From Athalassotoga sp964433875 (GTDB taxonomy: Bacteria > Thermotogota > Thermotogae > Mesoaciditogales > Mesoaciditogaceae): DNA of 64,000 nucleotides. The first letter of the stretch is position 1, and each line of letters begins with the position of its first letter. A program made the position numbers and the translations under genes. Shown here piece after piece: positions 33,466 to 42,203 of this stretch. The stretch is taken from assembly GCA_964433875.1 (NCBI GenBank), contig CAYSSO010000004.1:26758-90757 (forward strand), written 5' to 3'. The notes below the pieces were generated by a model. That model was not told the DNA's origin. It saw nothing but the letters and a program-made list of their open reading frames with translations, and did not search any database.

Positions 33466-34327
33466 AAAGCCCGAAGAGTTCAAAGAGAGCGCTCCGCTTT
33501 GGATGATAACATTTTCGGATATGAATTCTTTGATGATGGGATTTTTTGTTACGTTATTTTCAATGGCAACGATAAGTCCGGGGAAATTTCAGCAGGTCTC
33601 TTATGGATTCCAAACAATAATGAGTTCTCCTCCGGGCATTCTCGTAGGCGGGAAAAGTATGAGTCAGGAGCCTCTTATAACCTCTAATCCGGGTATCAGA
33701 CAATCTATAATCCAGATTCAGGCAAATCCAGAGTACAAAGGAATGATAACCATAGAGCAGACGAATGAAGGCCTGCTCGTTGAACTTCATGATGCCGCTT
33801 TTTTTGAGCCGGGATCGGCAAATCTTTCTGCTCTGGCAAAGAGCCTGCTTGCAAAGATAGGTGAGATAATAATAGAGCATTCGACGAATCCTTTGTGGGT
33901 TTACGGTTATACCTCTACCGAACCGCTGCCGAAGGATTCGATATATCCTTCCAGATGGGCCTTGAGTGCGGCGAGAGCCGCGGCAGTTGTGTCATTTTTT
34001 CTCAACGATTTGAAGAATAAAAGGGCCAATGAACTTGTCTCTGAGATTATGAGTGGACAATTCGATCCAAATTATTGGTATAATCCTAATAGATTCGTTG
34101 CGATTGGAAGGGGAGATGTGCCTGCCGAGGACGCGATAAAATCGCAAACGTCTTCAATAAATCAGGAATTGGAGGCCCTTAGGCAGGAATACGCGGCAGG
34201 TCAGATCTCTTACGAAGAACTCGCGACAAAATCTAAAACCCTCAACGATGAGTTGAACAAAATGGTCCAAGAGATAAATCTTTCTTACAACAGGGTCGAT
34301 ATTTTGATAAGAAATCAGGGTGATTGA
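33455..34327 (+). CDS. motB: Flagellar stator protein MotB
   Basis: MotB anchors the stator to peptidoglycan. The N-terminus (PLWMITFSDMNSLMMGFFVT) has the single span with the ion-binding aspartate. The periplasmic part contains the OmpA-like peptidoglycan domain (VYGYTSTEPLPKDSIYPSRW, LSAARAAAVVSFFL), and the tail is a coiled coil. The GTG start at 33455 has GGGAGGTG upstream; a longer frame from 33434 adds seven unsupported residues. Whether Na+ or H+ is used cannot be decided from sequence here. Confidence 0.92.
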   Translation: MARKKPEEFKESAPLWMITFSDMNSLMMGFFVTLFSMATISPGKFQQVSYGFQTIMSSPPGILVGGKSMSQEPLITSNPGIRQSIIQIQANPEYKGMITIEQTNEGLLVELHDAAFFEPGSANLSALAKSLLAKIGEIIIEHSTNPLWVYGYTSTEPLPKDSIYPSRWALSAARAAAVVSFFLNDLKNKRANELVSEIMSGQFDPNYWYNPNRFVAIGRGDVPAEDAIKSQTSSINQELEALRQEYAAGQISYEELATKSKTLNDELNKMVQEINLSYNRVDILIRNQGD

Positions 34328-34807
34328 ATGGCAGAAGAGAAGAAAAAATCCGGTCTTATGGTTATTCTGATAGCCGTTGTTTTATCGGCGGGTATTTCTA
34401 TGGCCGGTACCTTTATAATAGTCAAATATCTTAACGCTCCTCCTGCCCAGCAAAAGGTAACGAGTCAACTTTCAAGAACGATGGCAATTTTAATAAGATC
34501 GGGATCTAATCAAACCTTCCCTTTGCGTGGTGGAAATCAGGTGCTCGTAGTTGATAGTTTGACATTTTTAGTCGGAAGTGCCCAGTGCAGCCAGGAAATA
34601 GGAATAGACACCCCACAGATAATGGATGGCATTCAGATGCTTATCCTTTCAAAGAGCGCGAATGAGATTTTAAATCCAGATGGTTTTCAGACTTTAAAAC
34701 AACAGATAGCCGATTTGGTCGATCAAATAACGGGCTACACCGGAGATAAGGCGCCTTTGGGAGTCCTACAGGTTTACATGTACATAAAGGCAGTTGCATC
34801 GACGTGA
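34328..34807 (+). CDS. fliL: Flagellar basal-body protein FliL
   Basis: The 159-residue protein has one N-terminal span (LMVILIAVVLSAGISMAGTFIIV) and a C-terminal stomatin-like FliL domain (VDSLTFLVGSAQCSQEIGID...LKQQIADLVDQITGY). FliL rings surround and stabilise stator units. The ATG directly follows the motB stop with no gap. The genomic slot between motB and fliM is standard. Confidence 0.9.
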   Translation: MAEEKKKSGLMVILIAVVLSAGISMAGTFIIVKYLNAPPAQQKVTSQLSRTMAILIRSGSNQTFPLRGGNQVLVVDSLTFLVGSAQCSQEIGIDTPQIMDGIQMLILSKSANEILNPDGFQTLKQQIADLVDQITGYTGDKAPLGVLQVYMYIKAVAST

Positions 34808-34811
34808 TACT

Positions 34812-35807
34812 ATGGCTGATATCTTAAGTCAAAATGAGGTTGATACCTTACTCAAGGCACTTGCGGCCGGCGATCTTTCGGCCGAAGAGGTAAAGGTAGA
34901 AGAGACAAAAAAGGTAAAACCTTACGATTTCACGAGACCAAGCAAGTTTTCCAAAGAACAGATAAGAACCATTGAAATGGTTCATGAAAGTTTTGCGCGC
35001 GGTGTTTCAAATTATTTTTCAGCGCGCCTTAGATCTTTCGTCGATATAAGCAAGGCCTCAACAGATCAGATAACGTACAATGAATTCATAAGGTCCATAT
35101 CTTCGCCAAGTTTTCTATTTGTCTTTACGGCCGAGGAATTAAATGGAAATGTCGTTATAGAGATAAATTTGAAGGTTATCTTTTCAATAATAGATAAACT
35201 TCTCGGGGGCGGAGGAGGCCTTTACCAAAAGACAAGGCCTTTGACAGAGATAGAGAATTCTTTGATGAGAAATGAGATCGTGAGAATTCTTTCAATACTC
35301 AAAGATTCCTGGTCAAGTATTTACTCTTTTACGCCAACACTCGTTTCGATAGAAAATAATCCACAATTCGTTCAGGTTGTTCCTGCCAATGAAATGGTTG
35401 TAGTTGTGACTTTGGATATGAAGATAGGCGAGATAGAAGGATTTATGAATGTGTGCTGGCCATCTTCTCTTTTGGAAATGATAGCGCCAAAATTGTACGC
35501 GGAATCCTATTTTAAACAGGAAAAACAGGTTAAACCTGGCCAATTAAGAGAAGATATAATCTCGCTGCTTAACAATGCAAAACTTAATTTGCACGTTGTG
35601 ATCGGCAAGACGACCATAAGCCTTTCAGATCTTTTGAACCTCGAGGTTAGAGATGTTATAATGCTTCAAAGGCACATAGATGAACCTGCCTCCCTTTATG
35701 TCAATGGAAAGGAAAAATTTCTTTGTTCTGTTGGGACTCATAAAGGATTTAACGCTGTCCGAATCACCGAGGTTTTAAACAAGGAGATAGATGAAAATGG
35801 CGGATAA
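34812..35807 (+). CDS. fliM: Flagellar switch protein FliM
   Basis: FliM receives CheY-P and changes the direction of rotation. The 331-residue protein starts MADILSQNEVDTLLKALAAG, the CheY-binding peptide. It then has the middle domain (MVHESFARGVSNYFSARLRS, IIDKLLGGGGG) and the C-terminal SpoA domain (VVIGKTTISLSDLLNLEVRDVI). The ATG at 34812 lies four bases after the fliL stop with a poor ribosome site, suggesting coupling. Confidence 0.95.
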   Translation: MADILSQNEVDTLLKALAAGDLSAEEVKVEETKKVKPYDFTRPSKFSKEQIRTIEMVHESFARGVSNYFSARLRSFVDISKASTDQITYNEFIRSISSPSFLFVFTAEELNGNVVIEINLKVIFSIIDKLLGGGGGLYQKTRPLTEIENSLMRNEIVRILSILKDSWSSIYSFTPTLVSIENNPQFVQVVPANEMVVVVTLDMKIGEIEGFMNVCWPSSLLEMIAPKLYAESYFKQEKQVKPGQLREDIISLLNNAKLNLHVVIGKTTISLSDLLNLEVRDVIMLQRHIDEPASLYVNGKEKFLCSVGTHKGFNAVRITEVLNKEIDENGG

Positions 35808-36843
35808 AATGTCTCAGGAAGAGATAGATTCTTTGCTTAAAGGTTCAAAGTCGATTCTTACAGAGTTAGAAAAAGATGCTATAGGAGAACTTGGTAATAT
35901 ATCGATGGGTGCGGCTGCGACCGCTATTTCGACGATCGTCGGAAAAAAAGTCGAAATAACGACCCCGGAAGTTTATGAAACTACCATAGATGATTTCAAA
36001 AAACTTTTTAAAGGCATGAAGATCGCAACAAGCATTGATTACTTAAAGGCACTCGAAGGGACGAATGTTTTTGTTCTTGAGCCGCACGTTGTCGCCGTCA
36101 TTGCTGATATAATGATGGGAGGAACCGGGCAGGACGTAAAGGATGAACTCGATGATATAAAGTTAAGTGCCATTGCCGAAGCGATGAATCAAATGATGGG
36201 ATCTGCGGCAACCTCACTTTCGGAGATTGTCAAGGAGCCGGTCGAGATCTCTCCTCCAAAGATAGAAAAACTCGATTTCACAGATCCGAATGTAAAATTT
36301 CCTCCCGTATACGATGGTCAAGACGTCGTTGCGGTCAAATTTAAAATGAAGGTAAACAATCTCGTTGAAGGCTCTTTGATCGAATTAATGTCTCCATCAT
36401 TCGCAAAGAACTTCTCCAAATTTCTCATCGGAGAGGTTGGAAAAAGCAACATGACGAAAGATGAGGAGAAGCCAAAGGTTGAAAGGTCTGAAGGTGCAAC
36501 TGAAAAGGTTGATAAACCTGAAAAAACAGTGAAAAAGGTTGAATTTCAAGAATTCACAGATGAAAAAGATGTGCAGGTTCAGCCACAAAAGATAGAATTG
36601 CTTCTTGATATACCGCTTGAACTTTCAGTCGAACTTGGAAGAACCACGATGAGCCTCAAACAGGTGCTCGAACTGGGAGTTGGATCTCTTGTAGAACTCG
36701 ATAAACTTACCGGCGAGCCTGTAGATATCCTTGTAAATGGGAAACAAATAGCCAAAGGGGAAGTCGTTGTGGTAGGCGAAAACTTTGGTGTTAAGATTAC
36801 CCAGATACTTAACAAGAAAGAAAGGCTTTATTCTCTAAAGTGA
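35791..36843 (+). CDS. fliY: Flagellar switch protein FliY (CheC-like phosphatase fused to FliN)
   Basis: The 350-residue protein combines an N-terminal CheY-binding peptide (MSQEEIDSLLKG), a CheC-like domain with two phosphatase motifs (IGELGNISMGAAATA and IAEAMNQMMGSAATS, each with the E-x2-N pair), a charged linker (about residues 215-265) and a C-terminal FliN SpoA domain (LSVELGRTTMSLKQVLELGVGS). FliY is both a C-ring component and a CheY-P phosphatase at the motor. Both active sites look intact. RBS AAGGAG lies before ATG 35791; ATGs a few codons later are possible. Confidence 0.93.
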   Translation: MKMADKMSQEEIDSLLKGSKSILTELEKDAIGELGNISMGAAATAISTIVGKKVEITTPEVYETTIDDFKKLFKGMKIATSIDYLKALEGTNVFVLEPHVVAVIADIMMGGTGQDVKDELDDIKLSAIAEAMNQMMGSAATSLSEIVKEPVEISPPKIEKLDFTDPNVKFPPVYDGQDVVAVKFKMKVNNLVEGSLIELMSPSFAKNFSKFLIGEVGKSNMTKDEEKPKVERSEGATEKVDKPEKTVKKVEFQEFTDEKDVQVQPQKIELLLDIPLELSVELGRTTMSLKQVLELGVGSLVELDKLTGEPVDILVNGKQIAKGEVVVVGENFGVKITQILNKKERLYSLK

Positions 36844-37625
36844 AGCGCGTTTTGATCTTTGATCTTGACGGAACCATCTTTGTTAATTCTAAAATCTCAA
36901 AGGAATTAAGAGATGCGATAGATGAACTTTCTAAGTCAAAGATCATGATATTTGCCTCTGGAAGAATGCTCTCCTCGATGGAAATTCTTTTAGACAGTTA
37001 CGGTTTATCTGGAATAGAAATAGCTTACAATGGAGCCCTCATACGTTACGATGAACTATACAAATTTTGCCTTGATTATGAAAATTCATCTAAGGTAATA
37101 GACTTCCTAAGGATTAATGATATCCACCGTCAAATATACGTTGATGATGTGCTCTACGTTGAGGAAGACAACGAATTTGCAAAGGCCTATTCAGATCAAT
37201 CTGGAATAGGATATAATGTCATCTCCGATCTTAAAGAGATCGCAAAAAAAGGATGCATTTACAAGATATTAGCCTTCGGCCTTCCAGAAAAGATCAGATC
37301 CTTAAGGCAAAGTGCGAAAGACATATCTAAGGATATAGATGTTTTTACCTCTTCAGAACTTTACCTTGAATTTGTTAAAAAAGGCATCAACAAAAGAGCC
37401 GCGGTTGAATTTTTAGCGCAAAAAATAGGTTTCTCGCTCGATGAGGCGATCGCTTTTGGAGACGGAGAAAATGACGCCGAACTTCTCAAAAGTGTAGGTA
37501 TAAGTTTTGCGATGAGGCCTGGAAATGAAAAAAGTTTGGAGAGCGCGAAGTACATAACGGACAATGAGGACGGAAAGGGTGTTTTGAGGGCTATAGATTT
37601 TCTTAAAACTATGGGGGAGATATGA
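36840..37625 (+). CDS. HAD-superfamily phosphatase, Cof type
   Basis: The 261-residue protein has all HAD motifs of subclass IIB: IFDLDGTIF (nucleophile Asp), ASGR in motif II, Lys in FVKKGINKRAAVEF and AFGDGENDAELLKSVG. Cof-type enzymes dephosphorylate small phosphorylated sugars or cofactors; the substrate is unknown. The GTG start overlaps the fliY stop (GTGA), so this non-flagellar gene is translationally linked to the flagellar operon. Confidence 0.9.
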   Translation: MKRVLIFDLDGTIFVNSKISKELRDAIDELSKSKIMIFASGRMLSSMEILLDSYGLSGIEIAYNGALIRYDELYKFCLDYENSSKVIDFLRINDIHRQIYVDDVLYVEEDNEFAKAYSDQSGIGYNVISDLKEIAKKGCIYKILAFGLPEKIRSLRQSAKDISKDIDVFTSSELYLEFVKKGINKRAAVEFLAQKIGFSLDEAIAFGDGENDAELLKSVGISFAMRPGNEKSLESAKYITDNEDGKGVLRAIDFLKTMGEI

Positions 37626-37891
37626 TAATATCGAGGATATACATCGTAAAGGGATACGTTCAGGGTGTCGGCTTTAGGTCCTTTGTCCGCGCCCGGGCAA
37701 AGGCTTTGGGCATTAAGGGATACGTTGAAAATCTCGATGATGGCTCTGTAAGGGTTGTGGCAGAGGGCGAGGAGGAAAGTTTGAAAGTTCTTGAGGGACA
37801 TTTAAGAGATGGAAATGCCTTTTCGAATGTTGAATCCGTTGATGTTGAAGAGACTCCTGTAAAAGGGTACAAAGATTTTGAGGTGTTTTGA
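37622..37891 (+). CDS. acyP: Acylphosphatase
   Basis: The 89-residue protein has the acylphosphatase signature with catalytic Arg in GYVQGVGFRSFVRARAKALG and catalytic Asn in GYVENLDDGSVRVVAEG. It hydrolyses carboxyl-phosphate bonds such as acetyl- or carbamoyl-phosphate. The start overlaps the HAD gene stop (ATGA). Confidence 0.95.
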   Translation: MIISRIYIVKGYVQGVGFRSFVRARAKALGIKGYVENLDDGSVRVVAEGEEESLKVLEGHLRDGNAFSNVESVDVEETPVKGYKDFEVF

Positions 37892-38349
37892 TGAGAGCAT
37901 TTAGAACCTTTGTTAACTTCTTTGCCGGAGAGGTCGAAATTTTTTTGGGAGGATATATACTCATAATCTTTCTGACTATCATCTCTATGTCCCTTTCTAT
38001 GAATCAATTCTTCGGGATGAATCTGTATCTTTCAAGATTCTTTGTCACTATTTTTGTATCGATGATCGTTGGCGGAATAGCGATTCAAATATCGGCAGTT
38101 AAAAGAATTTCGGATGGTTATGGAGGATACCTTTATTCTTCTATTGCAACCATATCGAATTCCGTTGCTGTTTTTTTTGAAACGATCGAGATGATTATGT
38201 ACGGAACCAACTGGTTTGAATTTGAACTTTTGAGAGTGCAAAGCGATAATTCATTGATGTATTTCATGGGATTTCTGGTATTTTTGTATTCCGGATTGAT
38301 GACGATACTTTCAATACTCGATCTCATCTTTATAGTGAATAAGTCATGA
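37891..38349 (+). CDS. Unrecognised membrane protein
   Basis: The 152-residue protein has four hydrophobic segments: YILIIFLTIISMSLSM, FFVTIFVSMIVGGIAIQI, SIATISNSVAVFFETIEMI and MGFLVFLYSGLMTILSILDLIFIV. I know no family. Its ATG at 37891 overlaps the last base of the acyP stop; a TTG at 37888 is possible. It overlaps tmcAL downstream (ATGA). Confidence 0.75.
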   Translation: MRAFRTFVNFFAGEVEIFLGGYILIIFLTIISMSLSMNQFFGMNLYLSRFFVTIFVSMIVGGIAIQISAVKRISDGYGGYLYSSIATISNSVAVFFETIEMIMYGTNWFEFELLRVQSDNSLMYFMGFLVFLYSGLMTILSILDLIFIVNKS

Positions 38350-39560
38350 AAGTGCTCGGAATAATAGTCGAATACAATCCTTTCCACAACGGCCACCTTT
38401 ATCATTTAAAAAGCGCAATCGAACTTGTCAGGCCGGATTTCGTGGTGGCAGTTATGAGCGGAAATTTCGTTCAAAGGGGAGAGCCGGCCATCGTTGATAA
38501 ATTTGCCCGGACCGAGATGGCTTTGCGTGCCGGAATAGACGCTGTTTTTGAAATTCCTTCCATTTACGCTTTTCAAGATGCAAATGGCTTTGCAATTGGA
38601 TCCGTTGGACTGCTTAATTCGATGAATGTCATAGACGATCTTGTCTTCGGTTCTGAAAGCAACGATGTCGAAAGTATCTCTGAAATTGCTTCCGTGATAG
38701 TTGAGGAGCCAGAAAAATTCAAGGAGGAACTTAAAAAACATCTAAAAAAAGGGTTTTCCTTTCCAAATGCGAGAAGGTTCGCAATGTCGAGCATATTGGA
38801 AGACAAATCCGATAACATGAGGTATTCTAACAACATACTAGGTATAGAGTACTTAGTCGCCCTCAAAAAATTGAGATCGCGCATAAAGCCTCACACGATA
38901 AAGAGGATAGGATCGAATTACAACGATGAAAAGATGTCGGAAGTTCCAAGCGCGACGGCCATAAGAAGGGCGATATTTCAAAATTCCCAACTTCAAGGTC
39001 TTCCTGATTTTTCGCTCGAGATCCTTAGACGCGAGTTAGAAGAAGGGCGGGGGCCTGTTTTCCTTGAGGATCTCTTTGATTTTTTCAGAAAAAAGGTTTT
39101 TATCCTCGAAAGAGAAGGCCTTGAAAGAATTTACGGCTTTAACGAAGGCCTTGCGGAAAGGTTTTTCGCCTCGGCTAAAAGCAAAAATCTAAAAGAATTC
39201 CTTGAGTCCGTCAAGACAAAGAGATTTACATTTACAAGAATAAAAAGAAGAATTATATACACTATCTTCGATGTTGAAAGAGAAATCGTTCTCAGATCTA
39301 ACGATCATGGACCGCAATATCTAAGGCTTTTGGGATTCAGACAGAGATCGAGAGAGATATTGCGCGCCATATCTGACAGATCATCGATTCCCGTGATTTC
39401 AAATATGTCCGGATTCAAAAATGCGCTTAAATCTAAAGGAATCGACGTAGCCCTTGCTCAGGATCAGATGAGATACGATCTTAAAGTTTCTAATTTTTAC
39501 AGGCTTTACTTTAAATCACAGAATTTTGAAAGCGACTTCAGAAAACCAATTATGATATGA
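38346..39560 (+). CDS. tmcAL: tRNA(Met) cytidine acetate ligase TmcAL
   Basis: TmcAL makes N4-acetylcytidine at the wobble base of elongator tRNA-Met from acetate and ATP. The 404-residue protein starts VLGIIVEYNPFHNGHLYHL (nucleotidyltransferase HxGH site), followed by VAVMSGNFVQRGEPAIVDKF and the downstream GSNYNDEKMSEVPSATAIRRA block, all typical of this family. ATGA overlaps link it to both neighbours. Confidence 0.93.
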   Translation: MKVLGIIVEYNPFHNGHLYHLKSAIELVRPDFVVAVMSGNFVQRGEPAIVDKFARTEMALRAGIDAVFEIPSIYAFQDANGFAIGSVGLLNSMNVIDDLVFGSESNDVESISEIASVIVEEPEKFKEELKKHLKKGFSFPNARRFAMSSILEDKSDNMRYSNNILGIEYLVALKKLRSRIKPHTIKRIGSNYNDEKMSEVPSATAIRRAIFQNSQLQGLPDFSLEILRRELEEGRGPVFLEDLFDFFRKKVFILEREGLERIYGFNEGLAERFFASAKSKNLKEFLESVKTKRFTFTRIKRRIIYTIFDVEREIVLRSNDHGPQYLRLLGFRQRSREILRAISDRSSIPVISNMSGFKNALKSKGIDVALAQDQMRYDLKVSNFYRLYFKSQNFESDFRKPIMI

Positions 39561-40162
39561 AAGATGGCTTTGAATATTTCATTTCAATCGAATGGAACAG
39601 AACGGAAGAAAAGATCGATAGATCGCTTTTTATATCGACCGCATCTTACGTGGAAGATGAAGAGACGGCCAAGGCATTTATCTCCAAAGTCTCTCAAGAA
39701 TTCAAAGATGCCACTCACAATTGCTGGGCGTACAGGATAGGGAATTTGCAATTTTATTCCGATGGCGGAGAGCCTTATAACAGTGCCGGAAGGCCTATAA
39801 TGGATGCGATAAGATCGTCTGACATTGAGAGAGTATCCGTCGTAGTTTCACGGTACTTTGGCGGTAAAAAACTCGGAATAAGGGGACTGATAGAAACATA
39901 CAATCACATGGCAAAGAAAGTCCTTGAATCTGCCGCAAAGAAGAGAATTTTAATCGGTAAAGTTTTAGAGATAAAATGCGCGTATTCTGAATTCGACAGG
40001 ATAAGGTATTTTGTACAAAAGCACGGATATATCATTTCTCCCGTTGATTTTAAGGAATTTGTGACGATAAAGGCCTTTATTCCTTCAAATTTACCGATGA
40101 ACTTTGAGTGTAAAGACTTTGGAGAAAGGGCTATTGAAGAAGAAAAACTGATCGAATTGTGA
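39557..40162 (+). CDS. yigZ: YigZ/IMPACT-family protein
   Basis: The 201-residue protein has the UPF0029 N-terminal domain signature (ATHNCWAYRIG, SDGGEPYNSAGRPI, SVVVSRYFGGKKLGIRGLIETYN) and a C-terminal DUF1949-like domain. The eukaryotic relative IMPACT influences translation control; the bacterial role is unclear. It ends the chain of overlapping genes that begins with motE. Confidence 0.92.
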   Translation: MKDGFEYFISIEWNRTEEKIDRSLFISTASYVEDEETAKAFISKVSQEFKDATHNCWAYRIGNLQFYSDGGEPYNSAGRPIMDAIRSSDIERVSVVVSRYFGGKKLGIRGLIETYNHMAKKVLESAAKKRILIGKVLEIKCAYSEFDRIRYFVQKHGYIISPVDFKEFVTIKAFIPSNLPMNFECKDFGERAIEEEKLIEL

Positions 40163-40216
40163 ATAATTATGATAAAATTTGAATATAGCCCACATCTGTG
40201 CATAAGGAGGATAGAA

Positions 40217-42175
40217 ATGAAAAATTTGAAATTCACCTCAAAGTTCATGATCTTTGTCGTGCTTGTGACCGTCATACCGGTGGCGATACTTATTGTCTAC
40301 TCGGCCCTTTCAATGTACAATAATCTAAGTGGCGAAATCAAGAATGGCCTTTCGACATCGACACAAAACCTTGCCGACTACGTAAACCTTTACATTTCGA
40401 ATTATTCAAATGTTTTAAATTACCTTTCAAATGATCCAAATGTAAAAGGGGTCTACACAAACAAAAATCAAGAAGATGTATGGATGCTAAAGACCTTTGA
40501 CTCTTTTAGAAGTACCTATCCCGAAATAAATGGGATATTCGTCATTTTGAAAAATGGAAAGATCTATGCCTCTCCGTCGAATTTTCAGGTAACAACGGGA
40601 GATTGGTACAATTCAACGCTTAATTCGACTGGAATCTACACGAATTTGGTAACAGACGCAAAATCTCACAAGACCCAGATACTTGTCGCGAAGGCTATAA
40701 CCGAAAACGGGAACGTTACGGGCGTTGTTGGCTTTTATTTAAATCCCGTCCAACTCGAAAGTTATATATCCAATTACAAGTACAACGGCAAAAATGCAGA
40801 GATATGGATTGAAAATAACGGAATCATAAACTTCGCCTCCCAATCTCAAGACATCGGAATGAACGTTACAAATCAATCGTGGTTTTCATCGCTAAGTTCG
40901 ATATCAGGAAGTTTTAACTTTAATGAGGATGGAACTTTGAAAATTGCTCACCTTTCCACGACAGGCATCGGAAAGATCCTTCTTATGATGCCGGTAAGTG
41001 AGATGACCGGTACAGTTGTCGTTGAAGTGATAACGCTTATTGTAATAGGGCTTATAATCATCGTTTTGGCCTTTATTGCGGGAATTTTCATCTCAAGATA
41101 TGCCTTCACAAAACCTGTCAAGGATCTAATACCCGTAATTCAAAGTATCTCAGATGGGAATCTTTCTGCCGAATTCAAGGTTAAAGGAAAGGACGAGGTA
41201 GCCCAGATCCAAAATGAGTTGAACAAGGTATTCAAAATACTCAAAGAAGCCATGACAAAGATAGAAAACGCGGCTCAAAGGGTCTCAAATAGCGCCGTGA
41301 ATTTGTCCTCCTCTGCAGAAAATATCTCTTCTACCCTTGAAAATCTTTCTGGCACCGTCAAAGAGATGAACTCGGATACTCAAAACCTCTCTGCCTCTAT
41401 CGAGGAGACCTCTGCCTCTGTCGAAGAGGTTTCATCGGCAGCCCAAAACACTGCAAAGGCTATCCAGGAGATAGCGGAACAATCCCAGCAGATCTCTGTC
41501 GGGGCCGAGAATGGTAGCAGGGCCATAGCAAACATGAAAAAAGATTTCGCCGATATAGTTAACGTGAGCCAGGAAAGCGCCGAGAGCGTTAAATCTCTTG
41601 CCGAGATGAGCGGCAACATAAGCCAGATCGTTAACGAGATAAACAAAATAGCCGAACAGACCAATTTGCTCGCTTTGAATGCCGCCATAGAGGCCGCAAG
41701 GGCTGGAGACGCGGGCAAAGGCTTTGCCGTGGTGGCTGACGAGATAAGAAAACTTGCCGAGAGTTCTAAGAGTTCTACGCAGCGCATCTCTCAAATTCTC
41801 GAAGAGATCATGGCAAAATCTTCTCAGGTATCAGATGAGACGAATAAGACTCTCGAATCGATAGAGAGGACATCAAAGGGCATAGATGAGGTTTCAATGG
41901 AATTGACAAAGATACTCGATCAGGTAAAAGGCATTACAGAAAGAATAGAATCTGTCGCGGCCGCTTCCCAAGAGGAAAGTGCCAGCGCCGAAGAGATGGC
42001 GAGTGCCATGGATATGGCAACAAAGGCTGTATCAAACATAGCATCAAAGATGGAAGGCATAACAAGAAGCATTTCCTCTACGTCTTCCCAATCGCAGGAA
42101 AATCTTAAACTCGTCGAAGACCTTAGAAAACTTTCTGAGGAGTTAGAAGAGATTTTAAAGAAATTCAAAGTATGA
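40217..42175 (+). CDS. Methyl-accepting chemotaxis protein
   Basis: The 652-residue receptor has a first span near residues 10-33, a periplasmic sensor of about 250 residues that looks like a double Cache domain, and a second span (VVVEVITLIVIGLIIIVLAF). A HAMP segment and a long signalling coiled coil follow, with the conserved tip NKIAEQTNLLALNAAIEAAR and AGKGFAVVADEIRKLAESS. No CheR-tethering pentapeptide is at the C-terminus (EEILKKFKV). The ATG at 40217 follows AAGGAGG. Double Cache sensors often bind amino or organic acids; the ligand is unknown. Confidence 0.94.
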   Translation: MKNLKFTSKFMIFVVLVTVIPVAILIVYSALSMYNNLSGEIKNGLSTSTQNLADYVNLYISNYSNVLNYLSNDPNVKGVYTNKNQEDVWMLKTFDSFRSTYPEINGIFVILKNGKIYASPSNFQVTTGDWYNSTLNSTGIYTNLVTDAKSHKTQILVAKAITENGNVTGVVGFYLNPVQLESYISNYKYNGKNAEIWIENNGIINFASQSQDIGMNVTNQSWFSSLSSISGSFNFNEDGTLKIAHLSTTGIGKILLMMPVSEMTGTVVVEVITLIVIGLIIIVLAFIAGIFISRYAFTKPVKDLIPVIQSISDGNLSAEFKVKGKDEVAQIQNELNKVFKILKEAMTKIENAAQRVSNSAVNLSSSAENISSTLENLSGTVKEMNSDTQNLSASIEETSASVEEVSSAAQNTAKAIQEIAEQSQQISVGAENGSRAIANMKKDFADIVNVSQESAESVKSLAEMSGNISQIVNEINKIAEQTNLLALNAAIEAARAGDAGKGFAVVADEIRKLAESSKSSTQRISQILEEIMAKSSQVSDETNKTLESIERTSKGIDEVSMELTKILDQVKGITERIESVAAASQEESASAEEMASAMDMATKAVSNIASKMEGITRSISSTSSQSQENLKLVEDLRKLSEELEEILKKFKV

Positions 42176-42200
42176 AAAAGGCCCCGTATGGGGCCTTTTT
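42175..42200. terminator. Bidirectional intrinsic terminator between the chemoreceptor and murG
   Basis: Perfect hairpin AAAAAGGCCCC-GTAT-GGGGCCTTTTT at 42175-42200: an 11-pair stem with A5 before and T5 after. It begins at the last base of the receptor stop and lies three bases from the murG stop, so it can end both converging transcripts. Confidence 0.92.
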
Positions 42201-42203
42201 GAT

